A stretch of DNA of 64,000 nt from Nocardia caishijiensis NBRC 108228 (lineage in GTDB: Bacteria > Actinomycetota > Actinomycetes > Mycobacteriales > Mycobacteriaceae), in the NCBI RefSeq assembly GCF_001612825.1, contig NZ_BDBE01000029.1, forward strand, positions 186,001 to 250,000, given 5' to 3'. The notes beneath the pieces are model-generated. The model saw only the letters and a list, made by a program, of their open reading frames with translations. It ran no database searches and was not told the DNA's origin. The translations under genes and the position numbers were made by a program. Shown one piece after another: positions 18,946 through 32,970 of this stretch. Position 1 is the stretch's first letter. Each line of letters opens with the position of its first letter.

Positions 18946-20514
18946 GTGTTTTCGCGCTCTGTGCGCCGTGGAACTCGCCGAGGCGGATTCTGCGCGCTGG
19001 CCGTACTGCTCGCCGTCGGCGCGTTCGTGGTCCCGTCCACCGCGCGGGCCGCCGATACGTATGTGGACCGGCTCGCCGAATCCGCGACGACTCCCGCGTT
19101 GGCCTGGTCGGAGTGCGACGACGGTTTCCAGTGTGCGCTGGCGCCCGTGCCCCTGGACTACAACCAACCGGCGGGAGCGCAGATCGAGCTGGCCACCATC
19201 CGGCTGCCCGCGAGCGATCCGGGGCGGAGGCTGGGCACCCTGTTCGTGAACTTCGGTGGACCCGGCCCGTCGGGGGTCGACCGTCTGCGGGAACGAGCGC
19301 GCTGGCCGTGGCTGTTCTCCGAGGAGCTGCGCGCGCGCTTCGATCTGGTGTCGTGGGATCCGCGTGGCGTCGCGCGCAGCGCGGGGGTGCAGTGCTTCGC
19401 GAGTGCCGAGGAGCAGGCCGAGTACCTCGGCACCTTCCCCGGGACGCCGACCGACGCGAGTCAGGAACCGGAGTTCTTCGCGCGGTCCGCCGACCTCGCC
19501 GCACGCTGCGGTCAGGCCGCAGGCGAGATCCTGCACCACGCGTCCACCGCGAACACCGCCCGCGACCTGGAGTTGTTGCGGCGCGCGGTGGGTGACGAGG
19601 CGCTGACCTATCACGGCATCTCCTACGGCACGCAGGTCGGCGCCGTCTACGCCAACATGTTTCCGCGCCGGGTGCGCGCGATGGTGTTCGACGGTTCGCT
19701 GGACTTCGAGGGCAATGCCGACGGACACGGCGCGGAAGGTACGCACCTGCCCCTGGACACCAGGCAGGGCGTCGCGGTCGGCATCGCCGAGACCTTCGAC
19801 GCGTTCCTGCGCGAATGCTCGGCGGCCGGTCCGCGCTGCGCGTTCTCGGCAGGTGATCCGAAGGTGAAGTGGATCGCGCTGGCCGAGCGCGCCCGCCACG
19901 CGCCGATCGTGCTCGACGGAACACCGTGGACCTTCTCGCAGGTGGTGACCGCCGCGGGCAGTCTGTCGCGCCCCGACACCTACGCCGATCTCGCGACTTT
20001 GCTGCAGCAACTGTTCGACGCGGCGACCGCCCCCGCCCTCGTTCCCGACTCGCTGTTCGGCCCCGGCCACTCCGCCAACCGCGTCGAAGCGTTCTACGCC
20101 ATCCAGTGCACCGACAGCATGGTCCCGACCGAACCCGCGGCCTACAGTCGCGTCGCCGCCGTCGAAGACCTGCACAACCCGTACTTCGGCCGCACCGCCG
20201 TCTTCAACGCCATGCCGTGCGCCTTCTGGCCCGCCCGCGACCCCGACCGCTACACCGGCCCCTGGAACCGCCCGACCGCCGCCCCCATCCTCGTGATGAA
20301 CAGCCGCTACGACCCGGCCACCCCCCTGCACGGCGCCTCCGCGGGCACCGCCCAACTGTCGACCGCCCGACTCCTGGTGATCGAAGGCGCGGGCCACAGC
20401 AGCATGTACGTCCAGAGCACCTGCGCCGAAACCGCCAAACGCGACTACCTCTTCACCGGCCAACTCCCACCCGAAAACCTCCACTGCCCCACCGACCACT
20501 CCCCCTTCGCCTGA
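18946..20514 (+). CDS. Secreted alpha/beta hydrolase, S33 tripeptidyl-aminopeptidase-like
   Basis: 522 residues from GTG 18946, chosen over GTG 18928 because AGGAGG sits eight bases before it. A signal peptide (RR-rich start, hydrophobic core AVLLAVGAFVV, cleavage near ARAAD) points to export. The catalytic triad is visible: Ser226 in HGISYGTQ, Asp456 in NSRYDPATP and His484 in GAGHSSM. The oxyanion-region motif FGGPGPSGVD and C-terminal TAP-like domain match Streptomyces/Mycobacterium secreted S33 peptidases, which remove N-terminal peptides or act on esters. No partner gene adjoins it. Confidence 0.88.
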   Translation: MFSRSVRRGTRRGGFCALAVLLAVGAFVVPSTARAADTYVDRLAESATTPALAWSECDDGFQCALAPVPLDYNQPAGAQIELATIRLPASDPGRRLGTLFVNFGGPGPSGVDRLRERARWPWLFSEELRARFDLVSWDPRGVARSAGVQCFASAEEQAEYLGTFPGTPTDASQEPEFFARSADLAARCGQAAGEILHHASTANTARDLELLRRAVGDEALTYHGISYGTQVGAVYANMFPRRVRAMVFDGSLDFEGNADGHGAEGTHLPLDTRQGVAVGIAETFDAFLRECSAAGPRCAFSAGDPKVKWIALAERARHAPIVLDGTPWTFSQVVTAAGSLSRPDTYADLATLLQQLFDAATAPALVPDSLFGPGHSANRVEAFYAIQCTDSMVPTEPAAYSRVAAVEDLHNPYFGRTAVFNAMPCAFWPARDPDRYTGPWNRPTAAPILVMNSRYDPATPLHGASAGTAQLSTARLLVIEGAGHSSMYVQSTCAETAKRDYLFTGQLPPENLHCPTDHSPFA

Positions 20515-20534
20515 CCCGTACCTATCATTGCGCC

Positions 20535-21188
20535 ATGACCAACGCGCATCCTCAGCGCCCCGACCTGCCCGAGCACATGACTTGGGAAGAGCTCGAGCAA
20601 CTCCCCGAGGAAATCGCTTCCTGCATCGAGCTGTGGGACGGGCGGGTGGTCTGGGTGCGACGCGGCCCCGGCGAACACCAGGAAGCAAGCAACCTGCTGT
20701 GGAGCGCTCTTCGGCGCGACAGCAAGCGCGCGATGGCCTCCGAACCCGAGCAGTGTTGGCAGGTTCGCACCGAGACCAACGTCTTCTTCGGCCGACACGG
20801 CAGATCCGATTTCGTGACCCCGGATTTCATGATCCACCGTTGCCTCGACGAGCCATACGCCTACGTGCGCGGTGACGACGCCGTCCTGGTCGGCGAGGTG
20901 CTCTCCCCGTCGAACACCGCCGCAGAAATGGAAGCCAAGAAAGCCAAATACGCGGCTGCCGGTATCCCCTGGTATTGGGAAGTGACACTGCATCCACGCC
21001 GCAGCGAAATCGCCTACGTGCAAGCATTCGGCCTGGAGTCCGAAACCGGGACCTTGCCGGAGGGTGTGTCACCGCTGCACAAGGCCAACTACCTACTGGT
21101 CGGCGCGTGGTCGCCTGGCGATTCCACCGAAATCACCATCGGCCACCCATTCCCGATCACCATCCCCTGGCGAGACCTGACCCTCTGA
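20535..21188 (+). CDS. Uma2-family PD-(D/E)XK nuclease-like protein
   Basis: 217 residues from ATG 20535. The Uma2/DUF820 signature is clear: TPDFMIHRCLD, then LVGEVLSPSNTAAEMEAKKA, with the lysine-containing helix and KYAAAGIPWYWEV. The family has a restriction-endonuclease fold and is abundant in actinobacteria and cyanobacteria; biological roles are mostly unknown. It is 20 bases after the hydrolase gene and ends 38 bases from the convergent hsdR stop. Confidence 0.85.
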   Translation: MTNAHPQRPDLPEHMTWEELEQLPEEIASCIELWDGRVVWVRRGPGEHQEASNLLWSALRRDSKRAMASEPEQCWQVRTETNVFFGRHGRSDFVTPDFMIHRCLDEPYAYVRGDDAVLVGEVLSPSNTAAEMEAKKAKYAAAGIPWYWEVTLHPRRSEIAYVQAFGLESETGTLPEGVSPLHKANYLLVGAWSPGDSTEITIGHPFPITIPWRDLTL

Positions 21189-21226
21189 GCGAGAACGTCA
21201 GGTGCTCACCGTGATCCGCCACCGGG

Positions 21227-24432
<3,206 letters not shown>

Positions 24433-24433
<1 letters not shown>

Positions 24434-25640
24434 CAGACTATCTTTTCTACTATCTGCTCAGCATCTTTGACGCGGAGTTTTCCGGACATGAGGAGGGGAA
24501 GGAGTTCGTCGCGAGTGTCGGACAGTTTGCCATTCTCCGCGCCCAGCGCATGGAAGTAGTTCATAAGCACGGTGAGTCGAGAACTCAGACCGTTCCGGAT
24601 GGCCTCGTCACCCCACGGCATCTCGAGAGCGCCGACATCCTTGAGGTTGATGTACGGCGCCATGTCGCTCTTATGCATTACGTTCGCCATCTGCCCCCGT
24701 GCATTGGCGCTTCGTAGCCACGCCGCAACGTAACTGGGCGCGATTACATCTGGACCAGACACTCGGATATAGCAGAGCTGAGGGCTGTAAACGTTACCCT
24801 CGACTCCGGCGAGAACGACCGCTACGCGCCCAACGGTTCCTTTAGTCGTGATGACCACATCATTGACCGCAGACGCTTTGCCGCCTATTTTCGCCCTATA
24901 TTCCTCCGCCACAAAATCTGGGCCGCTGGAGAACACGCGGTTGTCGCGAATGTCCCCGGCGCGCAGGATCCGCAGGCCCGTCGCATCCAACTCGGCACGT
25001 TTAGTACGGTAGCCGTCACTGAACTCAAGCAACCTTTTCTCCGCAAGCTGCTTGATAGTCACAGAGTCGCCATGACCGCGTTCGATGACCCGACGGAACA
25101 GCGAATCGCTCAGTTCAATCGCCAGAGATGCGGCTCGATCATTAGCTGCAATCTTGTCGTCGAGCGCCCCCAACACCTCCGCAATTGCCAGCTGCTGCGG
25201 CAATTCTGGGGGGACTTCTACCGGAAAGTTTCTAATATCGGCAACGTTGAGATGCGCAACGGTAGATCCCTCCGCTCGAGCCATCAGCTCCGCTTGAACC
25301 TGTGGCGAGATAAGGTAGTAATACATGTACCGAGGATCAACTATCAACGCATTCGGACGAATTAGGACTGTCCTCTGACCAGGCGCCACGTTCTCTTCCA
25401 CAGGGATACGAACAACTGGCCCAACAGGCGCCTCGCGTGCTAGTAGCAGATCTCCAGCCTGCGGCCTGAGCCTCGAAGTCCATTCCTTGAATGTAATCTC
25501 GTTGATCTGCCGCGCTTCCGACAAATTGATTATGTTACCGCGCATTGCGGGAGTACCGACTGCGTAGTATTTTCCGGTCGGGTCGATCGGCGCCGTCTTG
25601 TGTGCACAATCCACGATCCGCGCACACAGTGCATCCAGAA

Positions 25641-25644
<4 letters not shown>
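24433..25644 (-). CDS. hsdS: Type I restriction system specificity subunit HsdS
   Basis: 403 residues from GTG 25644, overlapping the hsdM stop by four bases. Two variable target-recognition domains are separated by the conserved helical spacer ELPQQLAIAEVLGALDDKI (roughly residues 150-170); the C-terminus ends DELLPLLMSGKLRVKD, a typical HsdS tail. It dictates the bipartite recognition sequence of both methylation and cleavage. The recognition-domain DNA is visibly richer in A/T than hsdM and hsdR, as is common for exchanged specificity segments. Confidence 0.94.
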
Positions 25645-27286
<1,642 letters not shown>

Positions 27287-27287
<1 letters not shown>

Positions 27288-29191
27288 CAGACAACAACCT
27301 GTTCCGGCGCGCGCAAGCTGACCGTGCCGTTCGCGATGCCGTGGATCAGCGCGGCACACAGCTCCGACGTCGCCGTCAAACCCGCACGCAGCTGCGACTC
27401 GTACGCGGCGGCACGGCCGAGCGTATCCTCGAGCTCCGACGTCTCCGACCCGCCCAGCCACGGCACGCTCCAAGCCTTCCATTCGCGGCCCTGCGCAGGC
27501 ATCTGATTGATCAGTGCGGCCAGCGCCCGCGGACCGACGCCCGCTTCGGATTCGCGGTCGAGGCGCAGTATCCGGGAGGGGGATGCGACCAGCGCGCCGC
27601 CGGTCTCGTCGACCCGCGCGAGCGGGCGCGGGCGCTCGGCGAAGATCACATCGCCGGGGCGGGTACGCACTGCTCGACCGTAATACCGCTCGGCATCGAT
27701 CGGATCGAGAGTCATGCCGTCGGTGCTCTGGTCCGCCGAGAGCACCGGTACGGACGCCCCGGCGGTCGCGTGGGTGGGGTCGATGCGGCTGCCGCGCAGC
27801 ATCCGCACCAGTTTTCGCTCGGCCAATTCGGCCAGTGACCAGTGCCGCACCTGGACCGTCCCCTTCGCCGGCACCACAAGGACGTCGAGCGGTTCCATCG
27901 AACGGGCCGTTACCAGAGTGGCCGCGCGGATACGGTCGATGTCGTCGGTAGCGTCGGTGACGCGCAACCGGTCCGCACAGATTCCCTGCGGCACCATCGC
28001 GCCCCCGGCCAGGATGTCGGAGCGGCGACGCGGGCGGGCGTATCGGTAAGCGCGCCGCGCCGAGGTGGTCATGGCTCCGACAATGTCGGCCGCCAATGCT
28101 TCGAGGTCGAGCGGCCCAGCGGCGGGCGAACCCAGGTCCGACACGAGCGGCTGCTCGATGTCGGCCCCACCACGCACGATCCACACGCCCATCGCCTGCC
28201 GGTGCGCGTCGCGCCACAGCCCGCGCGGCAGCCGCAAGGCCATGGCCACCCCACCGAGCCGCACCGTGCCCGACCGCTTCGGTTCGAGCTCGCGGCCCAA
28301 CTTCTCACACAGCACGGAGGCCGCGCCGACCACGATCGCTATCTCGCCCGGCTCGAGCGCGACCAGCACATCGTCGATCCGCTCCAATGCTGAGGCGGGG
28401 TCGTCACCGATCACCGACATCAGACGCACGGCGGGTACCTCGACCTGGTCGACCAGGCGAGCTTCGCGGATGGTCGCCCTGCGGCGCAAGCCCCGCGCTC
28501 GCGCATCGTCACCGACGACAGTCAGGTCGGCACGGTTACCGATCAGGTCGAGGACGAGGCGAGGCAGGTCGCCGTCCGAGACCAGGCAGCCCATGTCGGA
28601 ATCCTGGAATTCCAAACATGTTTCGACGATGCACCGCAGCAGGGCGAGCCCGGACTCGGAGAAATCGCGGGCCTCCAACGCCCGTCCGGCGCGGCCTGCT
28701 TCCAGGCGTTCCAGTGCATCCGCGGGGCCGAAGGCCGATTCGATCAGGTCGTCGATATAGACCAGGGTCTTCGGCTCGATCGTCACCGCGCCGACCTCCG
28801 CGACCAGCATCGTGTTCTCGGGGTCGACATCGTGGGCCAGGGCGATCAGCTCGACCGCAGGCAGGCCGGACAACTCCCGACCCGACGCGGCCGCCAAGCA
28901 CAGCAGCGTGACCAGGTGCTCGAACTCGACGCCGTCGGGGACGCTCATCGCGGGAGCATCGAGCCGGTGGGCGGTGTTGTTGCCGCGGCCGGTCCGCTCG
29001 AGCCAGTCGATGATCTCGTCGCGTCGGAACCGCTCGACCCGATCCACAGTGGCCACCGGCGCGGGAAACGGCACGAACTCCCCGCGCGCCACCGGCCGCT
29101 TGCGCCACATGGACACGACAGGCCGATGGACCTGCGCCAGATCGGCGATGTCCTGCATCGTCAGCGTCGGCTCGTGCTGCTGTTCTGCCAT
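27287..29191 (-). CDS. HTH protein with degenerate methyltransferase-like body, first gene of the restriction operon
   Basis: 634 residues from ATG 29191; a TTG at 29302 gives a longer, poorer start. Residues about 8-60 are a helix-turn-helix of the kind LTMQDIADLAQVHRPVVSMW, which precedes adenine methyltransferase domains in many actinobacterial proteins. The following 400 residues recall such enzymes (LPRGLWRDAHRQAMGVWIV), yet I find neither a DPxxGxG AdoMet loop nor an NPP(F/Y) catalytic motif. A C-terminal half with VRTRPGDVIFAERPRP resembles an HsdS-like recognition region. It overlaps hsdM by one base, so it is cotranscribed. A regulator or inactive modification subunit is an inference. 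Confidence 0.6.
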
Positions 29192-29343
29192 CCCCTGCTC
29201 ACATTCTTCGGTCGAACGTCGTGCATCGAGATTAGGACCGGGTGTCCGCAATTCAGAGTCGAATCGTCGATAAGCGCCCTTATCAGTATTTTGCGTCGCC
29301 AAACCGAGGGTTGGGCCTTCAAGGTGTAGTCAGCACGCCAACC

Positions 29344-29385
29344 TGGTGCACAGCGGTTCAGCTATCACGGATTCGCTTGGTGCAC
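29344..29385. promoter_or_regulatory. Direct repeat TGGTGCAC in the divergent promoter region
   Basis: TGGTGCAC occurs at 29344-29351 and 29378-29385, each containing the palindrome GTGCAC and spaced 34 bases apart (about three helical turns). They lie between the divergent HTH gene and the coiled-coil gene, so they are candidate operator sites for the adjacent HTH protein. No functional evidence is visible. Confidence 0.3.
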
Positions 29386-29420
29386 CGGCTAATTCAGCAG
29401 AGCACAGACAGGAGACAGAC

Positions 29421-30848
29421 ATGACCGAGCACACCCGCCCCGAATCCGCCGGCGCCTTCTTCCACGACAACGCGCAGGCCGTCCTCATCGAACATGTCCT
29501 CGTCCACGACGCGGACGTCGCACGGGAGGCCCGCCACTGGACGAACGGCTCCCGTGGCCCCGCCATCGAGGATCCCGAACAGCTCGAGGCAGCCGACCTC
29601 GAAGCCTTCGTGATCGAGGCGGTGAAGATCGGTGCGCATGCCTTGGCCGCCACCGGCCAGGCCGTCGAATCCCGCGCACTCGAGCAGATCGTGCGCGAGC
29701 TCGGCGAGAAGGCCGCGCAGTCGTCGAGCGCCGCAGCCGAAGTCACCGAGCAGTCCGCCGTGAAGGCCGCCAAGACTGTCAGCCAGGCAGCCGACGACGC
29801 CAAAAAGGCGATCACCGAGGCCGAGAAGAACGGGCGCCGGGAGTTCGTCACGGCGGTCACCACCGCAAGGGAGCAGCTCGACACCGAGCTTCGCCGCCTC
29901 TTCGGCGGGGACAATCCGGAACTGCTCGACCGGATCAGCCCCTTGCTCACGAAGTTCGGTGGCGAACTCGACGCCAAGGTCGGCCGCAGCGTCGACGAAT
30001 TGTTCAAGACGGCGGTGAAGCAGTTCGACCTCGATGATCCGACCTCGCCGATGGCCAAGCACGCCGCCGGCTTGGAGCGTCGTCACGACCAGCTCGCCAA
30101 ACATCTTCAGCAGCAGCACACCGAACTCACCGCTAAGTTCGACCAGCTCACCCGCGAATTGCAGCTGCGTGCTGCCGAACAGCGGGTGGCTAGCGTGACG
30201 CCGATGAAGGGCGACATATACGCCGACCCGCTGCACGCACTGCTGCGAGAACTCGCCACGGGTCTCGGCGATGAGTACACCGACACCAGCCGGACGACCG
30301 GGAAGGTCTCGGATTCACGAAAGGGCGACGGCCTGCTGGTAGTGGCGGGCGGTGCCGCTCGAGTCGTGGTCGAGATGTCGGATTCTTCGCGGAAAACGTG
30401 GAACGAATACCTGGATGAGGCCGAACGCAACTACGGCGCCCACGCTTCGCTCGGACTCGTCCGCTCGAAGGAACGCAACGACGGTCACGCCGTGCGCGCG
30501 TTCGGACCGCGCCGCATCGTGCTCGCGTTCGATCCGGAGACCGACAGCCCCGATCTGTTGCGCATCGTGGTGCAGTTGCTGCGCACCGGAGCACTCGCAG
30601 CAAACTCACGTTCCGACGCCGCCCAGATCACCACGGCCGAGGAGAAGATCAACGAGGCCATCGCGCGGCTGAACGGGGTGGACGGCATCAAGAAGTCCGC
30701 GAGTGCCATCTACAAGCAGGCGCAGAGCATCGAAAACCAGTGCAATACAATCAGTTCAGGGATCGAACGGTTGCTCAACGCGGCACTCGCCGCACTCACC
30801 GCCGCCGGAGCCGACGGCACCGCCTCCACCCCCGGCGCGGCGGCCTGA
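29421..30848 (+). CDS. Coiled-coil protein with nuclease-fold-like C-terminal domain, divergent from the restriction operon
   Basis: 475 residues from ATG 29421, with AGGAG ribosome-binding site. No signal peptide. Residues about 60-260 are helical and charged, with long coiled-coil stretches (AAAEVTEQSAVKAAKTVSQA; ERRHDQLAKHLQQQHTEL). Residues 275-395 form an alpha/beta unit (GDGLLVVAGGAARVVVEMSD, then WNEYLDEAERNYGAHASLGL and RRIVLAFDPETD) whose order resembles RmuC/DUF2130-type PD-(D/E)XK proteins. The usual E-x-K is replaced by E-M-S, so catalysis is doubtful. A last helix pair follows. The position beside a type I restriction operon suggests a defence-linked role, but the family is not recognised. 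Confidence 0.65.
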   Translation: MTEHTRPESAGAFFHDNAQAVLIEHVLVHDADVAREARHWTNGSRGPAIEDPEQLEAADLEAFVIEAVKIGAHALAATGQAVESRALEQIVRELGEKAAQSSSAAAEVTEQSAVKAAKTVSQAADDAKKAITEAEKNGRREFVTAVTTAREQLDTELRRLFGGDNPELLDRISPLLTKFGGELDAKVGRSVDELFKTAVKQFDLDDPTSPMAKHAAGLERRHDQLAKHLQQQHTELTAKFDQLTRELQLRAAEQRVASVTPMKGDIYADPLHALLRELATGLGDEYTDTSRTTGKVSDSRKGDGLLVVAGGAARVVVEMSDSSRKTWNEYLDEAERNYGAHASLGLVRSKERNDGHAVRAFGPRRIVLAFDPETDSPDLLRIVVQLLRTGALAANSRSDAAQITTAEEKINEAIARLNGVDGIKKSASAIYKQAQSIENQCNTISSGIERLLNAALAALTAAGADGTASTPGAAA

Positions 30849-30980
30849 GGCATCGCCGAAAACTGCGGGCGCGATAACCCGGCTTATCACCGGCAACTCT
30901 CGACATCTGCACAGGGCGCGTGGTCGAGTCGTCCACGCGCCCTCGAATTCCCCTCTCCACCAAGAGAAATCAAGGAAGAC

Positions 30981-31637
30981 ATGAAATTCAAGAAGTTCGT
31001 CCTCGCCACTGCGCTCGCCATCGCCGCGATCGGCGTCGTCGAGACCACCGCGGTCGCGTCACCCCCGGCGACGACGCAGGAGGCGCTGGCCGCTCTGCCC
31101 CCGAGCGCGAGCGGGGTCGACCACGGCGTCGGGTACGACGCGGCGCGCGACGGCAACACATTGACCACCACGCTGACCGGCGGAACCTTCCGTGTCACCG
31201 ACGACGCCATCGAGGCCTTGGCGGCCGACGGCACACTCCTCAGCAGCACTCCGCGCGTCATCGCGTTCGAACAGAACGTGGTCACGCTGGCGCCGCGCCT
31301 CGAGGCCAACGGCACCCGCCTGATCGCCGACGTCGCCGCGCGGGAGATCGGCTACTGGCGCAAGACCTCTCCGCGCCAGCGCAGCACCGAAGCGGGCATG
31401 GCGATCGGGTCGGCGATCGGTGGCATCGGCGGCGTCATCGTCGGCCTGGTTCTCGGCATCGCCACCGGCGGGCTCCTGCTCCCGATCACCCTTCCGGTGG
31501 CCCTGATCGTCGGCGTTCTCGGCGGCATGGCCATCGGCGGTGCGGCGGGTGCGTCCATCCCCAACTCCGACGTCCCCGACCAGTGGGAGTACGAGGTGGA
31601 GTGCCGGGGCAGCGGAGACTACCGTTTCTGCTGGTAG
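30981..31637 (+). CDS. Secreted protein with glycine-zipper-like membrane segment
   Basis: 218 residues from ATG 30981. Signal peptide MKFKKFVLATALAIAAIGVV with cleavage near AVASPP. The middle is a predicted beta-rich region (GNTLTTTLTGGTFRVTDDAI); residues about 135-195 are a long glycine-spaced hydrophobic stretch (AIGSAIGGIGGVIVGLVLG and GVLGGMAIGGAAGA); the tail has two Cys (VECRGSGDYRFCW) that could form a disulfide. Similar glycine-zipper exported proteins are common in Nocardia/Rhodococcus without known role. A long hairpin follows directly. Confidence 0.7.
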   Translation: MKFKKFVLATALAIAAIGVVETTAVASPPATTQEALAALPPSASGVDHGVGYDAARDGNTLTTTLTGGTFRVTDDAIEALAADGTLLSSTPRVIAFEQNVVTLAPRLEANGTRLIADVAAREIGYWRKTSPRQRSTEAGMAIGSAIGGIGGVIVGLVLGIATGGLLLPITLPVALIVGVLGGMAIGGAAGASIPNSDVPDQWEYEVECRGSGDYRFCW

Positions 31638-31642
31638 GCCTG

Positions 31643-31696
31643 GCATCGAATGAAGGGACGGAATTCTCCGACGGGTACCGTCCCTTCATCCGATGC
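31643..31696 (+). terminator. Long hairpin after the secreted-protein gene
   Basis: Arms 31643-31661 and 31678-31696 pair over 19 positions with one mismatch (core ATGAAGGGACGG / CCGTCCCTTCAT), with a 16-base loop, beginning six bases after the stop. It has the form of a strong terminator and insulates the antitoxin-like gene downstream. Confidence 0.65.
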
Positions 31697-31723
31697 GGCG
31701 ACAGCGGCACCCGAGGAGTTTCG

Positions 31724-32137
31724 ATGGCACGGAAATCGGTCGAAATCGATGGCGCCACACTGGCCGAGGCGGCTCGATACCTGGAAACAGCTACCGACAG
31801 CGACACTGTCGAGGCTGCGTTGCGAGAGGTGATCGATCGTGGACGCCGCATCGAGGCGATCGCCCGGATGCGCGCCCTGATCGTCGAAGGCGAGATCAAT
31901 TCAACCGAAGCCGACGACCTCGAGGCATTCGAAGATGCTGCGGCCCAATCGAAGACGAGCGAAGCCGAGATCATTCGCGAGGCGATCCGCCTGGCAGAGA
32001 TGCGATTGCGTCGACGTTCCGAACCGATGCGCTTACGCCGATTCGCCAGCGAGGACCCGAATCTCGCTGCCCGATCTGCGGAGAACACTCCTGTCAGCCG
32101 GTCGCACCCGGCGGCCGGACGACCGGAACCACGGTGA
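31724..32137 (+). CDS. Orphan double ribbon-helix-helix antitoxin-like protein
   Basis: 137 residues from ATG 31724 (GAGGAG just upstream). Residues 1-45 resemble a VapB antitoxin of the DUF2191 type (KSVEIDGATLAEAARYLETA, then TVEAALREVIDRGRRIEA). Residues 75-115 resemble a second, different VapB/CopG unit (SKTSEAEIIREAIRLAEMRL and RRSEPMRLRRFASEDPNLAA). Two antitoxin N-termini in one frame suggest a fusion between antitoxin genes. No toxin gene follows in the same direction; the tail overlaps the end of the convergent vapC by 44 bases. Confidence 0.6.
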   Translation: MARKSVEIDGATLAEAARYLETATDSDTVEAALREVIDRGRRIEAIARMRALIVEGEINSTEADDLEAFEDAAAQSKTSEAEIIREAIRLAEMRLRRRSEPMRLRRFASEDPNLAARSAENTPVSRSHPAAGRPEPR

Positions 32138-32522
32138 GCATCGCCTCCAGACCAGCGAAGTCCTTCGGATTCGTCGTGAACAAGGGAAGCCCGTTACTCG
32201 CCGCAGTAGCCGCGATCATCAAGTCCGAACTTCGGCGACGTGGACTGCGGCCGATGGCATAGACCTGAGCGCAGAGCGAACCGAATACGCGAGCGGCTCG
32301 CGTGTCATAGGGCAGCGCCTCACCGAATTCCGCCTCCACCCGCTGCAGTACGGCGATCCGGTTGGCCCGCTTGATAACGTCGTCGGTCGCGTGCGGCTCA
32401 TGGGACAGCTCGCCCAGCGTGACAGCCGTGATGGCCGACTCGACGGGGAGATCAGCGACATCGAACAGACCGAGGGCCGCGACGATGCAGGTGTCGAGTA
32501 CACCCCGCTGGTGGCGACTCAC
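32094..32522 (-). CDS. vapC: VapC-type PIN-domain toxin
   Basis: 142 residues from GTG 32522, whose GTGA overlaps the antitoxin stop. PIN acidic residues are in place: LDTCIVAAL at the start, TLGELSHEPHA in the middle, and SDLMIAATAASNGLPLFTTN near the end, followed by KDFAGLEAMLTVVPV. Family members are RNases that cleave tRNA or rRNA when freed from antitoxin. An upstream TTG at 32537 is possible but the four-base overlap favours this start. Confidence 0.88.
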   Translation of the reverse strand: MSRHQRGVLDTCIVAALGLFDVADLPVESAITAVTLGELSHEPHATDDVIKRANRIAVLQRVEAEFGEALPYDTRAARVFGSLCAQVYAIGRSPRRRSSDLMIAATAASNGLPLFTTNPKDFAGLEAMLTVVPVVRPPGATG

Positions 32523-32806
32523 TCGTCCACCGGCCAAGGGTCGTCGGCGAGTTCGTCATCCATCATCGTGTCGAGGTCGCGACGCAATTCATCCGCGTCC
32601 AATGCCGGAATCCCGGCGAAGGCCTGCTGCGCCCTCGCGGTCGAAACGAAGCGACTCCGACGAATCGGAATGACGTCGGCCAACGGCTCGCCGTTCATCG
32701 TGAGTACAAACCGCTCGCCGTCGCGAAGGCTCCTCGTCATTCGCCCGGAGTCGTTGACGAACGCGCGCACACTTATTTCGGGAGGGGTCTGCTCGGGAAC
32801 GGCCAT
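32519..32806 (-). CDS. Phd/YefM-type antitoxin
   Basis: 95 residues from ATG 32806, GAGG upstream. The N-terminal DNA-binding part has the family pattern SVRAFVNDSGRMTRSLRDGE, then VLTMNGEPLADVIPI; the acidic C-terminus (DADELRRDLDTMMDDELADD) would bind and block the toxin. Translationally coupled with vapC. An operator-like palindrome lies just upstream of the start. Confidence 0.85.
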   Translation of the reverse strand: MAVPEQTPPEISVRAFVNDSGRMTRSLRDGERFVLTMNGEPLADVIPIRRSRFVSTARAQQAFAGIPALDADELRRDLDTMMDDELADDPWPVDE

Positions 32807-32814
32807 ACCTCATC

Positions 32815-32841
32815 GTACCACCGTGTACCACACTGTGGTAC
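32815..32841 (-). promoter_or_regulatory. Operator of the Phd-VapC pair
   Basis: A perfect palindrome of 8+1+8 bases, GTACCACA-C-TGTGGTAC, occupies 32825-32841; an extra half-site GTACCAC at 32815-32821 is in direct repeat, ten bases apart. It begins nine bases upstream of the antitoxin start. Antitoxins of this family repress their own operon by binding such arrays. Confidence 0.6.
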
Positions 32842-32888
32842 TGAATCGCGCAGCCGACCCATCACGACGCGTTCGCCGTCGGTAAACG

Positions 32889-32929
32889 CACGAAGACACG
32901 GACTTCGCTCGGAAGTCCGTGTCTTCGTG
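32889..32929 (-). terminator. Terminator hairpin after rpsN
   Basis: An 18-base-pair perfect stem with a five-base loop (arms 32889-32906 and 32912-32929; CACGAAGACACGGACTTC), 41 bases past the rpsN stop. It closes the left half of the split spc operon, so read-through to rpsH is not expected. Confidence 0.7.
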
Positions 32930-32970
32930 GGGTATTCGCCTAGGTGGTTGCGCTCACGAGGAGCGCGGGA

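Noticed and set aside
18631..20688. Minus-strand frame extending the DUF1275 gene to 925 codons
   Set aside because: The extension lies antisense to the signal-peptide-bearing S33 hydrolase; DUF1275 proteins are about 230 residues and a good ribosome-binding site precedes GTG 18630.
27288..28217. Extended hsdM frame of 858 codons
   Set aside because: The first 310 codons overlap the upstream HTH gene on the same strand in another frame and have no HsdM similarity; ATG 27287 gives the usual HsdM length.
32888..32930. Insertion-sequence terminal repeat
   Set aside because: The perfect inverted repeat is a single compact hairpin right after rpsN, best explained as a terminator.
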